Notes: generated from the letters alone by a model not told the origin. Shown: positions 12,676 through 24,990, counted from the first letter of the stretch. The stretch: DNA of 64,000 bases from Hetaerina americana (GCA_022747635.1 JAKTNV010000003.1:15184911-15248910), one strand, 5' to 3'. A program made the numbers and translations.

Positions 12676-13911
12676 TTTTTTTTAAGGTAATCTACCGGTA
12701 ACAAACCCCTCTCTTCGCCCACCATACCAACTCCTTCCTCATTTGTTTTCTTCTCTGTCCATTTCACCTTCTCCATTCTTCTCCACACCCACATTTCAAA
12801 AGCCTCCAGTCTACGTCTATCCTCCTACTTCAATGACCACGTTTCCGCACCGTACAAGGCTACGCTCCATATCAAAGTTTTTACGAGTCTTTTCTTAACA
12901 TCCTTACTCAAAGTCCCTGTCATCAATCCCTCCTCCTTGTGAAAGCCTCTTTGCCTAGCGCAATTCTTCTCCTTATGTCCCTACTACTTTGACATTGTTG
13001 GTCCAAAACACTACCGAAATACGTAAACTGTTCTACCTGCTCTAGTTTTTGCCCTCCTATTTTAATGTTAAGCTCGGCCTTTTTCTTTCTAGAAAATCGC
13101 ATAACCTTTGTTTTATTAATATTGATTCTCATCCCATACCTGTCGCACTGAATTTCCAATTCACTCAGCAATGCTTGCAGCCCCTTGGCTGACTGACAAA
13201 CTAAGGCTTGGTCATCAGCAAACCTAACTGATTTTACGAATTCCCCGCTCACTTTCATTCCTACCTCGAGTTCTTCCCATGCCTCTTTGATCATTTCCTC
13301 TGCATACAGGTTGAACAGCAACGGTGATAATGGGCAACCCTGCCTTACACCCCTTCCTAACACTGCCCATCCTGACTCCCCGTTTCCCACTCGTACCTGA
13401 GCAGTCTGAGACATGTACAGGTTGCGGATTAGCCTCCTTTCCCTCCAATCTATTCCTATTTTCTGCAATATACTCATTAGTTTTTCCCAATTCACTCTAT
13501 CAAACGCTTTTTCGAAATCTACAGACAGGCAAATACCTCCTGGTTGTGTTCTATATTCCTCTCGATTAATAATCTCATTACTGCAATGGCATCACGCGTA
13601 CCTCTCCCCTTCCTAAACCCAAACTGATCATCCCCTAAGTAATCAATTTCCCTACTCTCTATCCTTTTGTTTATGATCCTGAGAACAACTTTAGCTGCGT
13701 GGGATATCCTACTAATTGTCCTATAGTCCTCACATGACGTGGCCTTTACCTTTTTCGGAATAGGAACTAAAACTGATCTCACAGAGTCTTCCGGCCAGAT
13801 TACCTCATAAATACTACGGATCAGCCCATATAGCCTCTTCCTCCCACATTTTCCTAAGCATTTTAAAAGTTCCACGGGAATGTTATCTACCCCCACGGCC
13901 TTATTTAGTTA
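12676..13911 (-). mobile_element. RTE LINE copy, 5'-truncated, internally deleted and frameshifted
   Basis: It matches the complete element from the LNKAVGVDNIP region onward on the minus strand. It carries point changes, a one-base change of frame near 13510, and a stop just after the RRR segment near 12925. Close to the 3' end about 300 bp are missing. The coding segment ending ...GGGTTTGTT joins directly to ACCGGTAGATTA, keeping only the terminal hairpin half and the A-tail. TA-rich repeats flank both ends. Confidence 0.9.
12923..13896 (-). pseudogene. Broken RTE reverse transcriptase
   Basis: Two adjoining frames (about 13896-13519 and 13495-12923) together cover the reverse-transcriptase domain. 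They include VPIPKKVKATSCEDYRTIS, DQFGFRKGRGTRD, RQGCPLSPLLFNLYAEE and the catalytic FADDQAL. They are separated by a small deletion near 13510, in the segment that encodes motif A (CFVDFEKAF in the intact copy). Differences from the intact protein include VIWPEDSV for GIWPEDFV and DQQCQSS for DQHGQSS. The enzyme is inactive because the frame is lost in motif A and a stop follows near 12923. Confidence 0.88.
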
Positions 13912-13957
13912 TGTATGTATATACATACAAACATATATTAACATATATTATATATAT

Positions 13958-14004
<47 letters not shown>
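13912..14004. repeat. TA-rich array at the 5' junction of the RTE copy
   Basis: Degenerate TATGTATATACATAC followed by about 45 bp of pure (TA)n, directly at the truncated 5' end of the minus-strand RTE. Confidence 0.92.
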
Positions 14005-14006
<2 letters not shown>

Positions 14007-15255
14007 CTAAAAACCTCAAACTTCAGAATAAAACATCCTGGTATAATTGGCATTACTACATTGCACATAATGAGGTGTGAATATCAATGAGTGAAATAAA
14101 AATGTATCTACCATTCCCTACACTATTGAATGTAAAAAAGGTAAATTAAAAATACTTGGTTTTTATCTTGAGTTTTTTAAGACTGGATTAGCATTGAGAA
14201 TCCAGGAAGAGGGTCTAGAGGGACTTCAATCACAAATGATGAGGGTAAAATCAATATAAGTATATGGAAAATCAATGGAGTCGAAGACAACGAATGACTT
14301 ATTTCGCACGGTCGAAAATGTCGGATCATGCCTTGTGGGAATACTAAAGAGAGATAATTACATATGAATATATGCTTAGCATTTTCAAACCTCAAGAAAA
14401 TTCTGATTCAGAACACTGTTTATTTTACTGGGAACGAAAATGTTCGGTCCTTGCTAGTAGCTACTTAAACATAGGTACTTCCATTCCAAGATAAAAATTT
14501 TTCTTATGCAGCTACCTAAATGCACCACTGACCATATTATTTGGTTTTCCATTTGGGAGCATACGAGTTGCATCGGCCTATAATCACCGTTGGTTCAACG
14601 ATGCACGATGAATATATGAGGGGCGTTCTGATGGACAAACAGTATGTTGCCCAAACAGCGTTTTCCAAAGAACTATCAGTTCTCCTAAGTTATGTAAAAT
14701 GCAGGGCATTACCCATGGATATTACATACTCGTATATGAATCTGGTAAAAAATTAAATTTTAATTTCATCGGATTAAAAATAATATACCATCTTTAAATG
14801 TTTTTGGTTCTTGGAATTTTATTCGAACAATCCTTCTTTGAGAGCGTAGGTATACAAATAAATCACTTTTCGTCTGTACAAACTCCAGTTTCAGAGAGAG
14901 GAATATTTATTAATTACAGGATCCACGGTGCCCTGAATGTTTGACGATTAATGAATTCTCCCAAAAATATGCGAGAACTACATTCATTCCTGACCTCATC
15001 TCACTGAACATTAAACTTAGTAGCCTCCACTCACGTTCAATCGGGAATAAGTTGGGGAACCTGCTGGCCCGAACTGAAGCATCATTGCATGCCATTTAAC
15101 CACCCAAAAAGGGATGAGGATGGCTTCGGATAAAAGAGGCCGCTGCTGTGATCCTAACACCGTTCTTCAGTGAAAAATTTATGCATCCCCCCCCACCCAA
15201 CCTTTGGAAAAAACACGCATGATATCTCCCAGGTGGCGTAGGGGAAACCCACGCG
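14005..15255. other. Unique AT-rich DNA, no gene seen
   Basis: No repeat family, tRNA-like box pair or protein motif is recognised on either strand. Confidence 0.5.
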
Positions 15256-15560
15256 AGGGGTAACGACGAAGGGGGAGGAAAATGCTAAAGAAACGGCAGG
15301 GAGGAACAGGGAGGGAGGGAGGGATTTTCGGGAGTGAGCTTGAGAGATGGGGTGGATGTGCGGCGGTGGTTGGAAAAAAAGAAGAGGGGAGGAGAAGGTT
15401 GGAGAGGGGAGGGGAGGGCGGGGCTTGGGAGGGGGGGGGAGAACGGAACGGGAGAGGAAGAGGGAAGGGGGGGTGTGTGGCGTGGATGGAGGCGTCATGC
15501 GGGAGGCGTCACCGCACGAGAGGTGGGCGGGGGAGGGGGTGAGGGGAGAGAGGAGGGGTG
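15256..15560. repeat. Polypurine (GGGA-rich) tract
   Basis: Irregular GGGAGG/GGAAAG sequence on the plus strand. It switches to C-rich sequence after 15650. The overlapping open frames are compositional artefacts. Confidence 0.7.
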
Positions 15561-18500
15561 CCCGCGTGTGAGTGTGAGGCTTCCTCCGGAGGGATGGACC
15601 CATCACCATGAGCCGCTCCGGCTGGAAGTATCTCACCTAACCCGCCATGCAAATACAAGCGCACACCCGCACGTAACCACCCACTCACTTTCCCGCCGCC
15701 CCGTACACACCCACGACTCTCTCCGGGCTCGCTTCCCCCTCCCCGCATTCTTCCCGTACCCTCTTCTCCCCTCTTCTTGAAGCTCTCCGTTACAGTCACA
15801 CACCCCTTATGGCCGGGCCCCCTCCTAATGGAGGGATGGATAGAATTCCTCCGCGATCCCGCTCTTTTTTTCTTCTTTTATCACGAGTTTGCCGACGGAA
15901 GCGATGGAAGGGATGGGCGCCACCGCTCACGATTATCGCATCCCGCCCGCTCCTCCCCTCGCATTAGTCCACCAAGGGAAACCTCTCACGAAGTTCACTG
16001 ACGCAGATGACTCCTGCCGAAGCCACGATAAATTATAAAGCTTCAACCCGGCGGCTTATTATCAAGCGTCAAGCACCGGGATTTCCCCGAACGTTACTGC
16101 GTTCACGATGATGAGGAGGCGTTATAAAGAGCCGAAATAGGGGTCCAGATTTACGTGAATCCCCTTCGCGCGGCCAGGATATAATAATCCTAGATTTCAC
16201 GCCTTACACTTAACAATTTATGGTCAAACGAATTGTGCTGCTGAAAATTGGCGGTGACTGATGACTGAACAAGAATGTTTTCCCTTATAATGAGTGAGTT
16301 TCCAAGACCTGTGCAATTAGGACAGAAAATGTGAACTAAGTATCATAATAACAATAATAGAGTAGCTACTCAGGGTCTATGACTCCTTAATTTAGGATAC
16401 AAATGATGTGAAAAATTAGATAAAGATGACAGTAAATTTCCAATTTAAATATCATTGATTCAATGAAAATTTTATTTTTATATTTTAAAGAGCATCTGGC
16501 GTAAATATGCTGAGGTTAACATAGCTATACTGCAAATATATGAAGTGCCACAAGGGAGTATAGTGGGCTCTTGTCATACCCTTGAGACAAAAAACACTAA
16601 GCTCATCCCTGCTCTCCCTTCTTATTGTCTCCATCCAGCATTCGTCAAGATGCACTCCCAACGCCGCTCTCCATCATTCTTCCCCTCTTATTTACCATTT
16701 TAATTCTCCTTTCCCTCGGTCCCTGTCCCCATTACTCACACACCATCTTCCTCTTCGCTCCAGCCTTTTGCATTCTCGTTCTTATTGCTCCCTATGTCGT
16801 CTCCCACTGCACACTCTTTGTTCCTCCAAGCGTAATAAAGAAAAGGTGAAATAAGAATACCTATGTATTCTTATTTCACGTTTCCTCTCCCTCTTTTCCT
16901 CTTAGATTTCACAAGCCAAAATGTATTTCCTACCGTTAATTGAACGGAACATTTCCATTGAGCGTGTCCAACAACCAACAGCTATTAAGGATATAAACTT
17001 CCATGAACTCCAATTCTATTTTCATGACATTTACAGGATCGTACTCCATTAATTACCCCTTGGGAGTCGCTTTAAGGGATAGTTCTTGGAGATTTAATGT
17101 TTTAGGGGAATCCACAAAATTATATAGCCTTCAACTTCCGATTTTTCGGCTCATCTTAGTTTCTAAATAATAGCGTACAAATATTGTTGGAGTTTCAAAA
17201 CTATTTCCTGTAGATTGCAACCTAAGTCATCCACCCTGAGTCCCTACCTCCTTCTAATACCTCCGCCATGGTTCTCACTCCTGGCCCGTGAACCCTGAGA
17301 AGAATCAACCCCATTTGGCAGAACTGCCGCCAGATTGTAGACTAACTCGAAGGTCAGGATATTGACCCTTGAATGGCCTAATTGAAGATGCGATAGTTTT
17401 AATTGAATTCTGTTTACGATGAGAAAATAACTGAGCAAAAAGAGAACTTAAAATTTAAATTCTACCTCGTAAGTACTGTATAAGCATACGCATAACGCAC
17501 ATTCAGAAAAAAATGTTTCATAAAGAAGGGCGTGAAAGAAGACGAATTTTATTTTAGTAAAATTTATTGTTGTATACTGGTGACTACTCCAAAAATCATT
17601 TTCCCATTTTTTCCCAGTCCATGTCTTTTTTACGCAAATCGTAAAATCTATGAACTATGAGAATACTCCTCTAGAGTGAACGCATTTACACTCCATTCAT
17701 TTTCACTCTCTCTTCAACCATGTCTTCCTCGATGTCCCTCCGCGTCTCATCCTTTTCTTATTCTCCGCTTTACATCTTTTCCATCACTCTTCATCGCTTC
17801 CGTCTCGCTCCCACACCCTGTTTTATTGCCTCCTTCCTTCCACCTTCCCGAGTTTTATGTACCTTCGCCAAATTCCACCCTTCTGCCCCATATCTCTTTC
17901 CATCTCCACCCACTCCTTTTATGTATTATTATGTCGTATGTCCTTGATGCATTACGGACACCCAAGGAACCTTGAGTACTTGCGCTTTCGGAGGCATTGT
18001 GATCACGACAGAATCTGGATCCTGGGCGTATACTCCTCTAAAAACATCTTTACTAAGCAAATACTAACCAATAGTAACTATTTACTTAAAAGCAGCATTC
18101 ATTCTAATGCCTAGTTTGGGGAAACATAAGAGAATATACTTTTGCCATAAAAATTTTAAAGTTAAATTGTGAACAGCTAACAAAAGTGACTCAGATTTAA
18201 TAGTTCTGATCAAGCAATAAGTACCTTTTCGACATATTTGAAGAATTTTAACGCGTCCCTAACACGGAATCAAAATAGGAAAAAGAATTCAATTTATCCT
18301 AGGATTGGTATTGAACCCTTGGAATAGTGTAAATGGATTCTTTCAGAGGGTAAATCATGAAGAAAAAGACTTTTTGCCCTCAAACACTGTTTTGAAAGTA
18401 TATTTTTATTGATACTTTTCATCATTTTAAAATTTTTGTCCCAAAAATTCTGATAAAAGTGACCATAAGATGAATTTAGCCGAGATTCCGAACGAATTGA

Positions 18501-18629
18501 ATACACATTTCTATCATAGAAAAAGTTTCTATTATGGTGTCCTTATAGTCTTATAAGATCCTTTAGGAAATATTTATAGGGTTGTTAAGATAAGCCTCCA
18601 AAGCTCCAATGTTTTCTTTCCACGGTCGT
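15561..18629. other. Unique DNA, no gene seen
   Basis: Contains GC-richer sequence to about 16200, CT-rich patches (16590-16850, 17690-17920) and a perfect short hairpin at 16846-16879 listed separately. The frames are Ser/Leu/Pro-rich and not convincing. Confidence 0.5.
16846..16879. repeat. Perfect 15-bp hairpin with 4-base loop
   Basis: GTGAAATAAGAATAC at 16846-16860 is exactly complementary to GTATTCTTATTTCAC at 16865-16879 across CTAT. It has no U-run or GC-rich stem typical of a terminator. Its role is unknown. Confidence 0.85.
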
Positions 18630-18890
18630 TTCTTTTTTCTAAACTGTAGTCCCCTAACTAACCATCCAATTCCACCCATCGCCGGTAGGCAAAGGGTGGA
18701 ATTGGATGGTTAGTTAGGAATTGGAATTGGATGGTTAGTTAGGAATTGGATCCACTCCCCAATGACTGTCAAATATTTCCTTGTAGGAACACCCGCGATT
18801 ATTTCCTTTACTTGATGGTATACCCAGTCCATTTTTTCCTCCTTGTGGTTACATGCAGACCCAAATGATCACCAAGTTCATATTGCAATT
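18630..18890 (-). mobile_element. RTE LINE endonuclease-domain fragment
   Basis: Sequence around 18765-18790 (CAAATATTTCCTTGTAGGAA) and 18840-18880 matches the complete RTE near 48620-48740, which encodes the MGDWNATVG to IIQVYMPP region of the apurinic-like endonuclease. The left part, around 18640-18745, is rearranged into an inverted and direct repeat. Stops interrupt the frame. Confidence 0.7.
18653..18718. repeat. Perfect 25-bp inverted repeat with 16-base loop
   Basis: The arm 18653-18677 is the exact reverse complement of 18694-18718. Part of the right arm (GGATGGTTAGTTAGGAATTGG) is then directly repeated at about 18729-18749. The structure sits inside the RTE endonuclease relic. Confidence 0.9.
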
Positions 18891-20481
18891 AATTCTGTAT
18901 AATCCCGCAAAATTATTCAGCATTTCTAAAATATCTAGCATTGAAATATTCTCGTGCGGTAAATTCTTAAGGCAAAATTTCAACGCTGTACTGTTAAATA
19001 ATATTCCTAAACATATCTTGGAGAAGATATTATTTTGCAAATCATTAGTAAAATACTCTTATCCGATGAAAGCATTTTAATCATGTTGACATCTAAGATC
19101 TATCCACACATTTTTCATGAGAGGACTACTAAATGAACTGGTATAGAATCACTTTTAATCATTGGAGAAGGCACAAATATATAGTAAACCATAAATAGTT
19201 GGGCATAGATCAGGAAGGTAGTCCATACTAGGAATGAAGTTTAAAGGCATTCCATTCATTCATCCATGAATGGCATTACACTGGCTATTATTTTTATCAA
19301 AAGTTTTTTTTATGAAAAATTTTGGAAAGTCATTAACGCTAAATAATAACCGAATAAAAGTATATTTTACTCGTATGCAAGTACAACTTTTCATGTATGA
19401 AGACCGCAATAAGTTATCTACGAGCTTAATATAAGACAATAAGCTATCTCGTACTTATTGTCGATTTGAAACTTCAGTGATAAAAAATGTTGGGCGCAAA
19501 TTATAAGAATTTCCAGAGAATTTCACATCTGATAACATGATTCTCTTAAATGGCATCTTATCGATACCTCACAAGAATTTTTTTAAACAATAGAAACGAT
19601 GATGATACTATTTTAACGTCAAAAGTCACACTCATGCATGGACATATACTGACGAGCTGAACTACTAGGTAAATTATGCGCGAATTATTACTGGATTAAC
19701 TCAACCTGGATGGGATTCAAGAACAGCGGTTAAGAAAAATACTTAAGAGAGCAAACATTTAATTCCGGAACGTATGCTTCAATTCTCTACTCGAACTCAA
19801 TGTAATATCTGCGTGGAAGAAAACTTGAAACATAAATGAGCTCAGGGTCATCGGGTCCTTATCCTCAATCTTACCTCTCCGCATTTCCTATCGTATACAG
19901 CGAAGGAGTAAAATCCTCATTCAGCCATCTCAACATCGCCTGCCATCAACCAAGTCTCCTAAGATGTTCCCGAACATCGGCTGTATACATGTTCCATTCC
20001 CTTGCTTTGTCTTTCTTTCCTCGTACCGACATTATGGCCACCTTTGCGTTTTATCTCTCCACCTATACCTCCCTTCCTCTTCCCTCTCCTTTCCTGTCCA
20101 CGCCACCATTCCTCTTCTCTCCGCCCTCCTCTCCCCCCCCCCCCGCCCCGAAATTCGTCTGCCGCTTAGAGATTTGTTCCACGCCCTCCATCCACCATTT
20201 CGAGCAAATATATATTCCTCCCCTTTCTTCCCGTTAACCCTCCACTCCTGCGACTGTTTATTTCCCTAAACGTTACGACTTGTCGAAAAGAGTTTTTCAT
20301 CTTGTTATGGCCTTCTTTTCCTCTTTCCTTTGTCGTTACTCTAGAGAAACCTTCTCCCATCCTGGAGGAGGTCCCTCTAAAGGCATCTCTTTCCTCTCCG
20401 AGACGCCGATCTACATTCATCACGATACTTCGGAGAGCGTAAGAAACGACCCCCTTTCACATCATCCGATAGCATCCGATA
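18891..20481. other. Unique DNA, no gene seen
   Basis: AT-rich to about 19800, then CT-rich around 19960-20150 with a C-run near 20133-20147. No recognised family or coding motif. Confidence 0.5.
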
Positions 20482-20694
20482 GCCGGCCTCGGTGGCGGCG
20501 GGGTAACGTCCTGGCCTACCAACCCAAAGGTCGCGGGTTCGATTCCCGCCTAGGTGGATTTTCCTCCACCTAGGGCTTGGTTGTGTGTAATTATCTTCAA
20601 TATAATGTCTGTAATGTAGGGTTAGGTGGAAGAAGGGACAATTAGTCTCAACCTCGCCCAATTAAGTCGATAAATAAATAAATAAATAAAAAAT
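20482..20694 (+). mobile_element. tRNA-derived SINE with (AAAT)n tail
   Basis: The head has tRNA-like promoter boxes, including a perfect-looking B box GGTTCGATTCC at 20536-20546 within a good T-arm stem (CGCGGG...CCCGCC). A GGCCTCGGTGGCGGCGGGG segment lies in the A-box position. A body of about 110 bp follows (TAATGTAGGGTTAGGTGG; AGTCTCAACCTCGCCCAA), then an (AAAT)n tail at 20670-20694. A related copy lies at 44155-44350, with likely tails at 35695-35785 and 9258-9315, which makes this an interspersed family rather than a tRNA gene. Confidence 0.85.
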
Positions 20695-21930
20695 AGCATT
20701 GCGCCTTCAGCTCGTGTTAATGCGATATCGAAAATCAAGTTTAATGCTAGGCATCAAATAGAATTCAAGGATATCATTTGAGTTCTACTCAGTTGACAAA
20801 ACATGACATCATACTCGTATTTCGAAAAATATGTGCTATTACCATATAAACGTATTACGCTAGAACACATTCTTTCCATCATCTTGAATAATATCAATTC
20901 CACTACAGCTATCTCTACTGATTGAAATTCTTATTCAATCGTATGTTCTACGAGTATTATCTAATATATAAGGTAACTTACTAAGTGCTATTACATTCTT
21001 TTGAGCAACAGAAATATTACGCCGATGAGATGGATTCTTGAGGATTCAAAATCGAACATTCACTGAAGTCGTGGCATTAGATGATTTCCAGATGGGCCAG
21101 CGCCGCATATATTCTGTTTTCTGATGGTCTTAACCTGATGCAGATTTTGTTTACCATATGAATTAAATGCCAAAAACGACCAAAAAATTCACTGAAAACT
21201 GTATAGAGTACGTGTATTAGTAACTTCAGGGTAAGAATGGAATGTGTAAACAATACGACTGTCCTAATCTACACTTAATGAGTAATCATGCTGTTAGAAA
21301 CTTGAGGATAAATTCGATAAACTCTATTCTTCGTGTTTCACTTGGCTGTTATTGTCTTATCGCTCGGCAATATTTTTCATCAATAATAAGGAAGGAAAGC
21401 TGAGAATGCTAACGTCTATTCAGTAGCTTATTCTGAAGTCGATGTAATTTGATCTTACATTTTAGATTTGATATTCTATTAACAAGACGTGTTTAAAAAA
21501 AAGTAATTTTGCAATCGTTTCAAACGGTCCCTATCATCCACAACACACCCTTTATGATCTCTGGCCCTATTAGAACTGCTTTTATTCATAAGCCTTTTAT
21601 TCATTGCCTTCTCCACCACCAGATGACATAAAACCCTAATTATGCTGCCAAAAATATCTACTATTATTCCCTCTCGTCCAACCAGATGCTCTACATCTAC
21701 TTTTAAAATAGGCGTTAATTTAACAAGCATACTATCGAAATATTCCATTTTTTAACTCATGGCCGTTTTAATCTCTCTATGACTAAAAAATACTAATAAA
21801 AAAAATTCCAACAGTAAGAAGCATCTTCATTGTTCCGGAGCTTCTGTCTAAAGGACTGAAAGTTCTTTGACGCTTTGATGAGGCATGGCCTTCGAGATGC
21901 CAAGCCACTGAAAGGCACATGCTCTACATA
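20695..21930. other. Unique AT-rich DNA, no gene seen
   Basis: No recognised repeat or gene. A minus-strand frame of 89 codons at 21479-21748 has no motif I can identify. Confidence 0.5.
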
Positions 21931-22454
21931 CAGGGTTCGTCCGGAAAATAAGTGTACTGATTTTCTCCCGCCGCTCCAGGCGCGCCCAGCACCGCTCTGA
22001 CGTGCTGCGATTGGAGGGGGGTATGTTGGCAAGCGACGCTCAAAAAGGCAGTCGGCTCTGAGCTGTGGTGTAGTGAGGAGCTCTGTTAACGCGAACCTCC
22101 ACGCTCGACCCACGTCACGGAACGCGATGCCGAAGTTTTTGGAGCAGCGTTATTCCATCAAATTTGCGGTCTTTCTCTTGCGGTCACCGGACTTCTTTCT
22201 GTTCCCGAAGATAAAGAGGAGTTTGAAAGGAACGCGATACGGGACTTTGGACGCCGTCAAAGAGGCCGTGACGACGTGTCTTCGAGAGGTTCCCGATGAT
22301 GCCTTCGCGGGAGCGTTCCAGGAATGGGAACGCCGCTGGAACAAGTGTATCGACTCACAAGGGTCCTATTTTGAGGAATATTAGCTTAAGATATGTAAAA
22401 GTGTAATAAATATTTTTCCTGAGCTCAGTACACTTATTTTCCGGACGAACCCTG
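21931..22454 (+). mobile_element. Deleted mariner element, second family, short form
   Basis: Terminal inverted repeats of about 30 bp (starting CAGGGTTCGTCCGGAAAA on each strand) are flanked by TA at 21929-21930 and 22455-22456. The element is 524 bp and shares its ends and subterminal sequence with the 872-bp element at 25580-26451, so the two are deletion derivatives of one autonomous parent. Transposase codons survive only at the two extremes. Confidence 0.92.
22126..22384 (+). pseudogene. Mariner transposase remnant (both ends only)
   Basis: From ATG at 22126 there are about 15 N-terminal codons (MPKFLEQRYSIKFAV). A deletion junction near 22170-22190 follows, then the C-terminal segment PDFFLFPKIKRSLKGTRYG. 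The third catalytic Asp of a mariner is expected within PDFF. The frame continues through WERRWNKCIDSQGSYFEEY to TAG at 22382-22384. Both helix-turn-helix motifs and the first two catalytic Asp are missing, so the product cannot bind ends or cut. Confidence 0.88.
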
Positions 22455-24495
22455 TATATTCTAATAGCTTCATATACTACTGATTTTGTATTTCCAAATA
22501 TAAAAAAAACTTTTTAATACGTCTTATCTGAATTTCATTCAATAATAATTGGTTTAATAGAAGTAAGTCGTATAATATTTCACTTCGCGCGACATAATCT
22601 TAATTCAGCCATTATAAAATCAATATTTTTATAATTTGCGAATTTCGCCCGTGGCATAATCCTGACGGAACTCAGCTATAAAGATAATTTCATTCAATGA
22701 AAAAAATACGCCCGAGGACGTTCAGAGAGTAAAAGTATTAAATTTAACCTACATTCCAGTTGAAGAAACTCTACTGAAAGTCGAGCACTACGATAGATAA
22801 TGAAGCTCGCCTACTGCACGTAACATCCAATACAATATTCATTTTAATGATAAACCCGTCGCCTCCTTTCACTACTTTTCGCACACCTTTCCCCCGGTCG
22901 CTTCTTCTTTTAAGCCCCCATTTCCCGTCACTTCTTGTGATTTCGTCGCAGAGGAGTCAACATCGACGCCTCCTCCCGATCGACCATCTCGCGACAATCA
23001 AGTGTCGTTCAGAAGACACTCTCCCCAGTCGGATCCTCCAGAACCCCAATCTCTCTCCCCCCTTTCAACCCTCCGGCCGCCTTTTGTATTTGTATTCCTC
23101 CGCAACCTCCGCTTTTATGTCCCGGCAATTCCACCTTCATCTCCTTCCTCTGTCTCACCCCCTGCCGTTCAGCGCCTCACCTTCGTCATTCCTCCTCCCC
23201 ATCCACTTTTTATCGCCTCATCCCTCTTCTCTGCCGCCCCCCACCCCGCCACCACCCGCCGGCCCAATCCCCAAGTACGGCCAACTATCTCCTATTATCT
23301 CTCCTCCGCCGACTCCTTAATCTCCCTGCCGCCACAAACCCTTCTCCTCTGCTAACCCTACCCCTAAACTGCAATTACTCAAAAAAAATAAACCCTGTGC
23401 ATCTCGCATCCCCTTGGGAAAAGGGGGGGAAAAATAAGCATTTGGAGCACATCGCGCCACAGAATAAGGAGAGAGAGTTGTGTCTTCCGAGAGCCCACTC
23501 AGTTACCAAGGTTGAAGCCCTCCCTCGCATTTCTGCGTCGGTGGGCTTGAGCGCACATGCGGTTGCGGAGACGTAGAAGTAATTTGTGGGTGACGCTCGA
23601 AATCTGAAGTCATTAACTCCATGATTCTCGGTACGTGGACGAATAAAAAAGAAAAGAGAAGAAGCAACATGAAACCTTCGGCTAGGACTTGGATAGTTGG
23701 ATAAAGCCAGGAGGTTCAAAATTTAGGCGTTTCATACGTTTCACGGTGTACTGAACGACTGACGCGTGCACTTCAACGAAACCAACCGGTGCACTCCCGG
23801 GGAAAATTACTTTAAGACGCTAGGGAAAATGCTTCACATCAATATTTTTTGATTAAATCAAAACGTAATACTTTACAAGTGATAATGAAGAATACCAGTA
23901 CTTATATTAAAAATAGTGATTCAGTTGTAAGGAGCTCTAAGCATACTTTCTTGATCGATCCCAAAACATTTCGGGGGATGGTAAACATTGTGGCCGGCAA
24001 TTATAATTCTACAATCATTGTTGAGTCAGCCCACTGATTATGATTTCAATGTTATATGTCATACTGATCAAATAACAATAATTTACATCTGACCACTAGA
24101 TAGAAGTATTTGCATAAACACGTATGAGCATAGACGCACAAGTAGAATATGAGAATGGCTAAAAGAATATATACCCAATTAAGAGTTAACTCGGATGATT
24201 GCGGAATGCGAAACCAGTGACCAATGGTATTAACGTTTTGTACAATAATTAATATAATTAAATTGGTCACTGAAGCATCTTCCGTTGATGGTAGGAGTAT
24301 TAGTTTTTACAAGAGATCGCATTGCAGCTAAAATGATTGGACCGCCACATTCGCGTATCCTGTGATCAATGAATTCTCACTTACCACAGCCAGCAAAAAA
24401 TGGGAAGACTCATGATGATTAAAATGCATTTAGACTGGAAACATCTGTAGAGTACATCACATTCAAATTTCAAAGGTGAATCAAACAGAGTTGCC
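22455..24495. other. Unique DNA with a polypyrimidine tract
   Basis: 22850-23360 is strongly C/T-rich on the plus strand (CCTCC/CCCCC), producing Pro/Ser/Leu frames in several phases. The rest is AT-rich without recognised elements. Confidence 0.55.
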
Positions 24496-24990
24496 CATTA
24501 ATTATTGGGGAAATATGATGCAGAGATCAAAGAGAAATGTTATCTCCCACTAGTTAGACCTCATTTAGAATATGCTACTGGCGTATGGGATCCTGATGAA
24601 GTTGGTTTGATTGCAAAATTAGGTTGGTAACATAGAGGAGTTACATTTGTGAAACGTCGATATGGCAAATTGAGTGGCGTATCATTATCACTAGAGAAAC
24701 TAGGCAGGGAATCACTCATGGAGCGAACGTAAAAATACAGATTAAATGCCTTGCATGAATTGAAAGGTGGTTCCTTTCACAATGATGTTTATTATGTATT
24801 ACTATCCCCATTGTACTACAGCAGGAGAGATCATGGCAAAGATATTAGAGTGATTAAGAGGTGTACAGATAGATTTAAAATGATATTTATCCTACAAACG
24901 ATTAGGGATCAGAATAACGTCGTCCTACTGCCCTGGGGGAGAAAAGTTTTATGGGTGAAGAGTAGTCTGGTGTGTAATAATCTCGTCATA
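24496..24990 (+). mobile_element. CR1/Jockey-like LINE remnant (reverse transcriptase C-terminus)
   Basis: Plus-strand frames contain LPLVRPHLEYATGVWDPDE (24548-24604), VKRRYGKLSGVSLSLEKLG (about 24650-24706), LNALHELKGGSF and TIRDQNNV. This order is typical of the thumb and C-terminal region of CR1/Jockey-group LINE enzymes. Frames shift near 24630 and an in-frame stop occurs at about 24730, so it is a pseudogene. It lies tail-to-tail with the minus-strand relative at 25148-27450. Confidence 0.8.

Noticed and set aside
20482..20560. Functional tRNA gene at the SINE head
   Set aside because: Other copies in the window share its unique body and A-rich tail, so it is a SINE.
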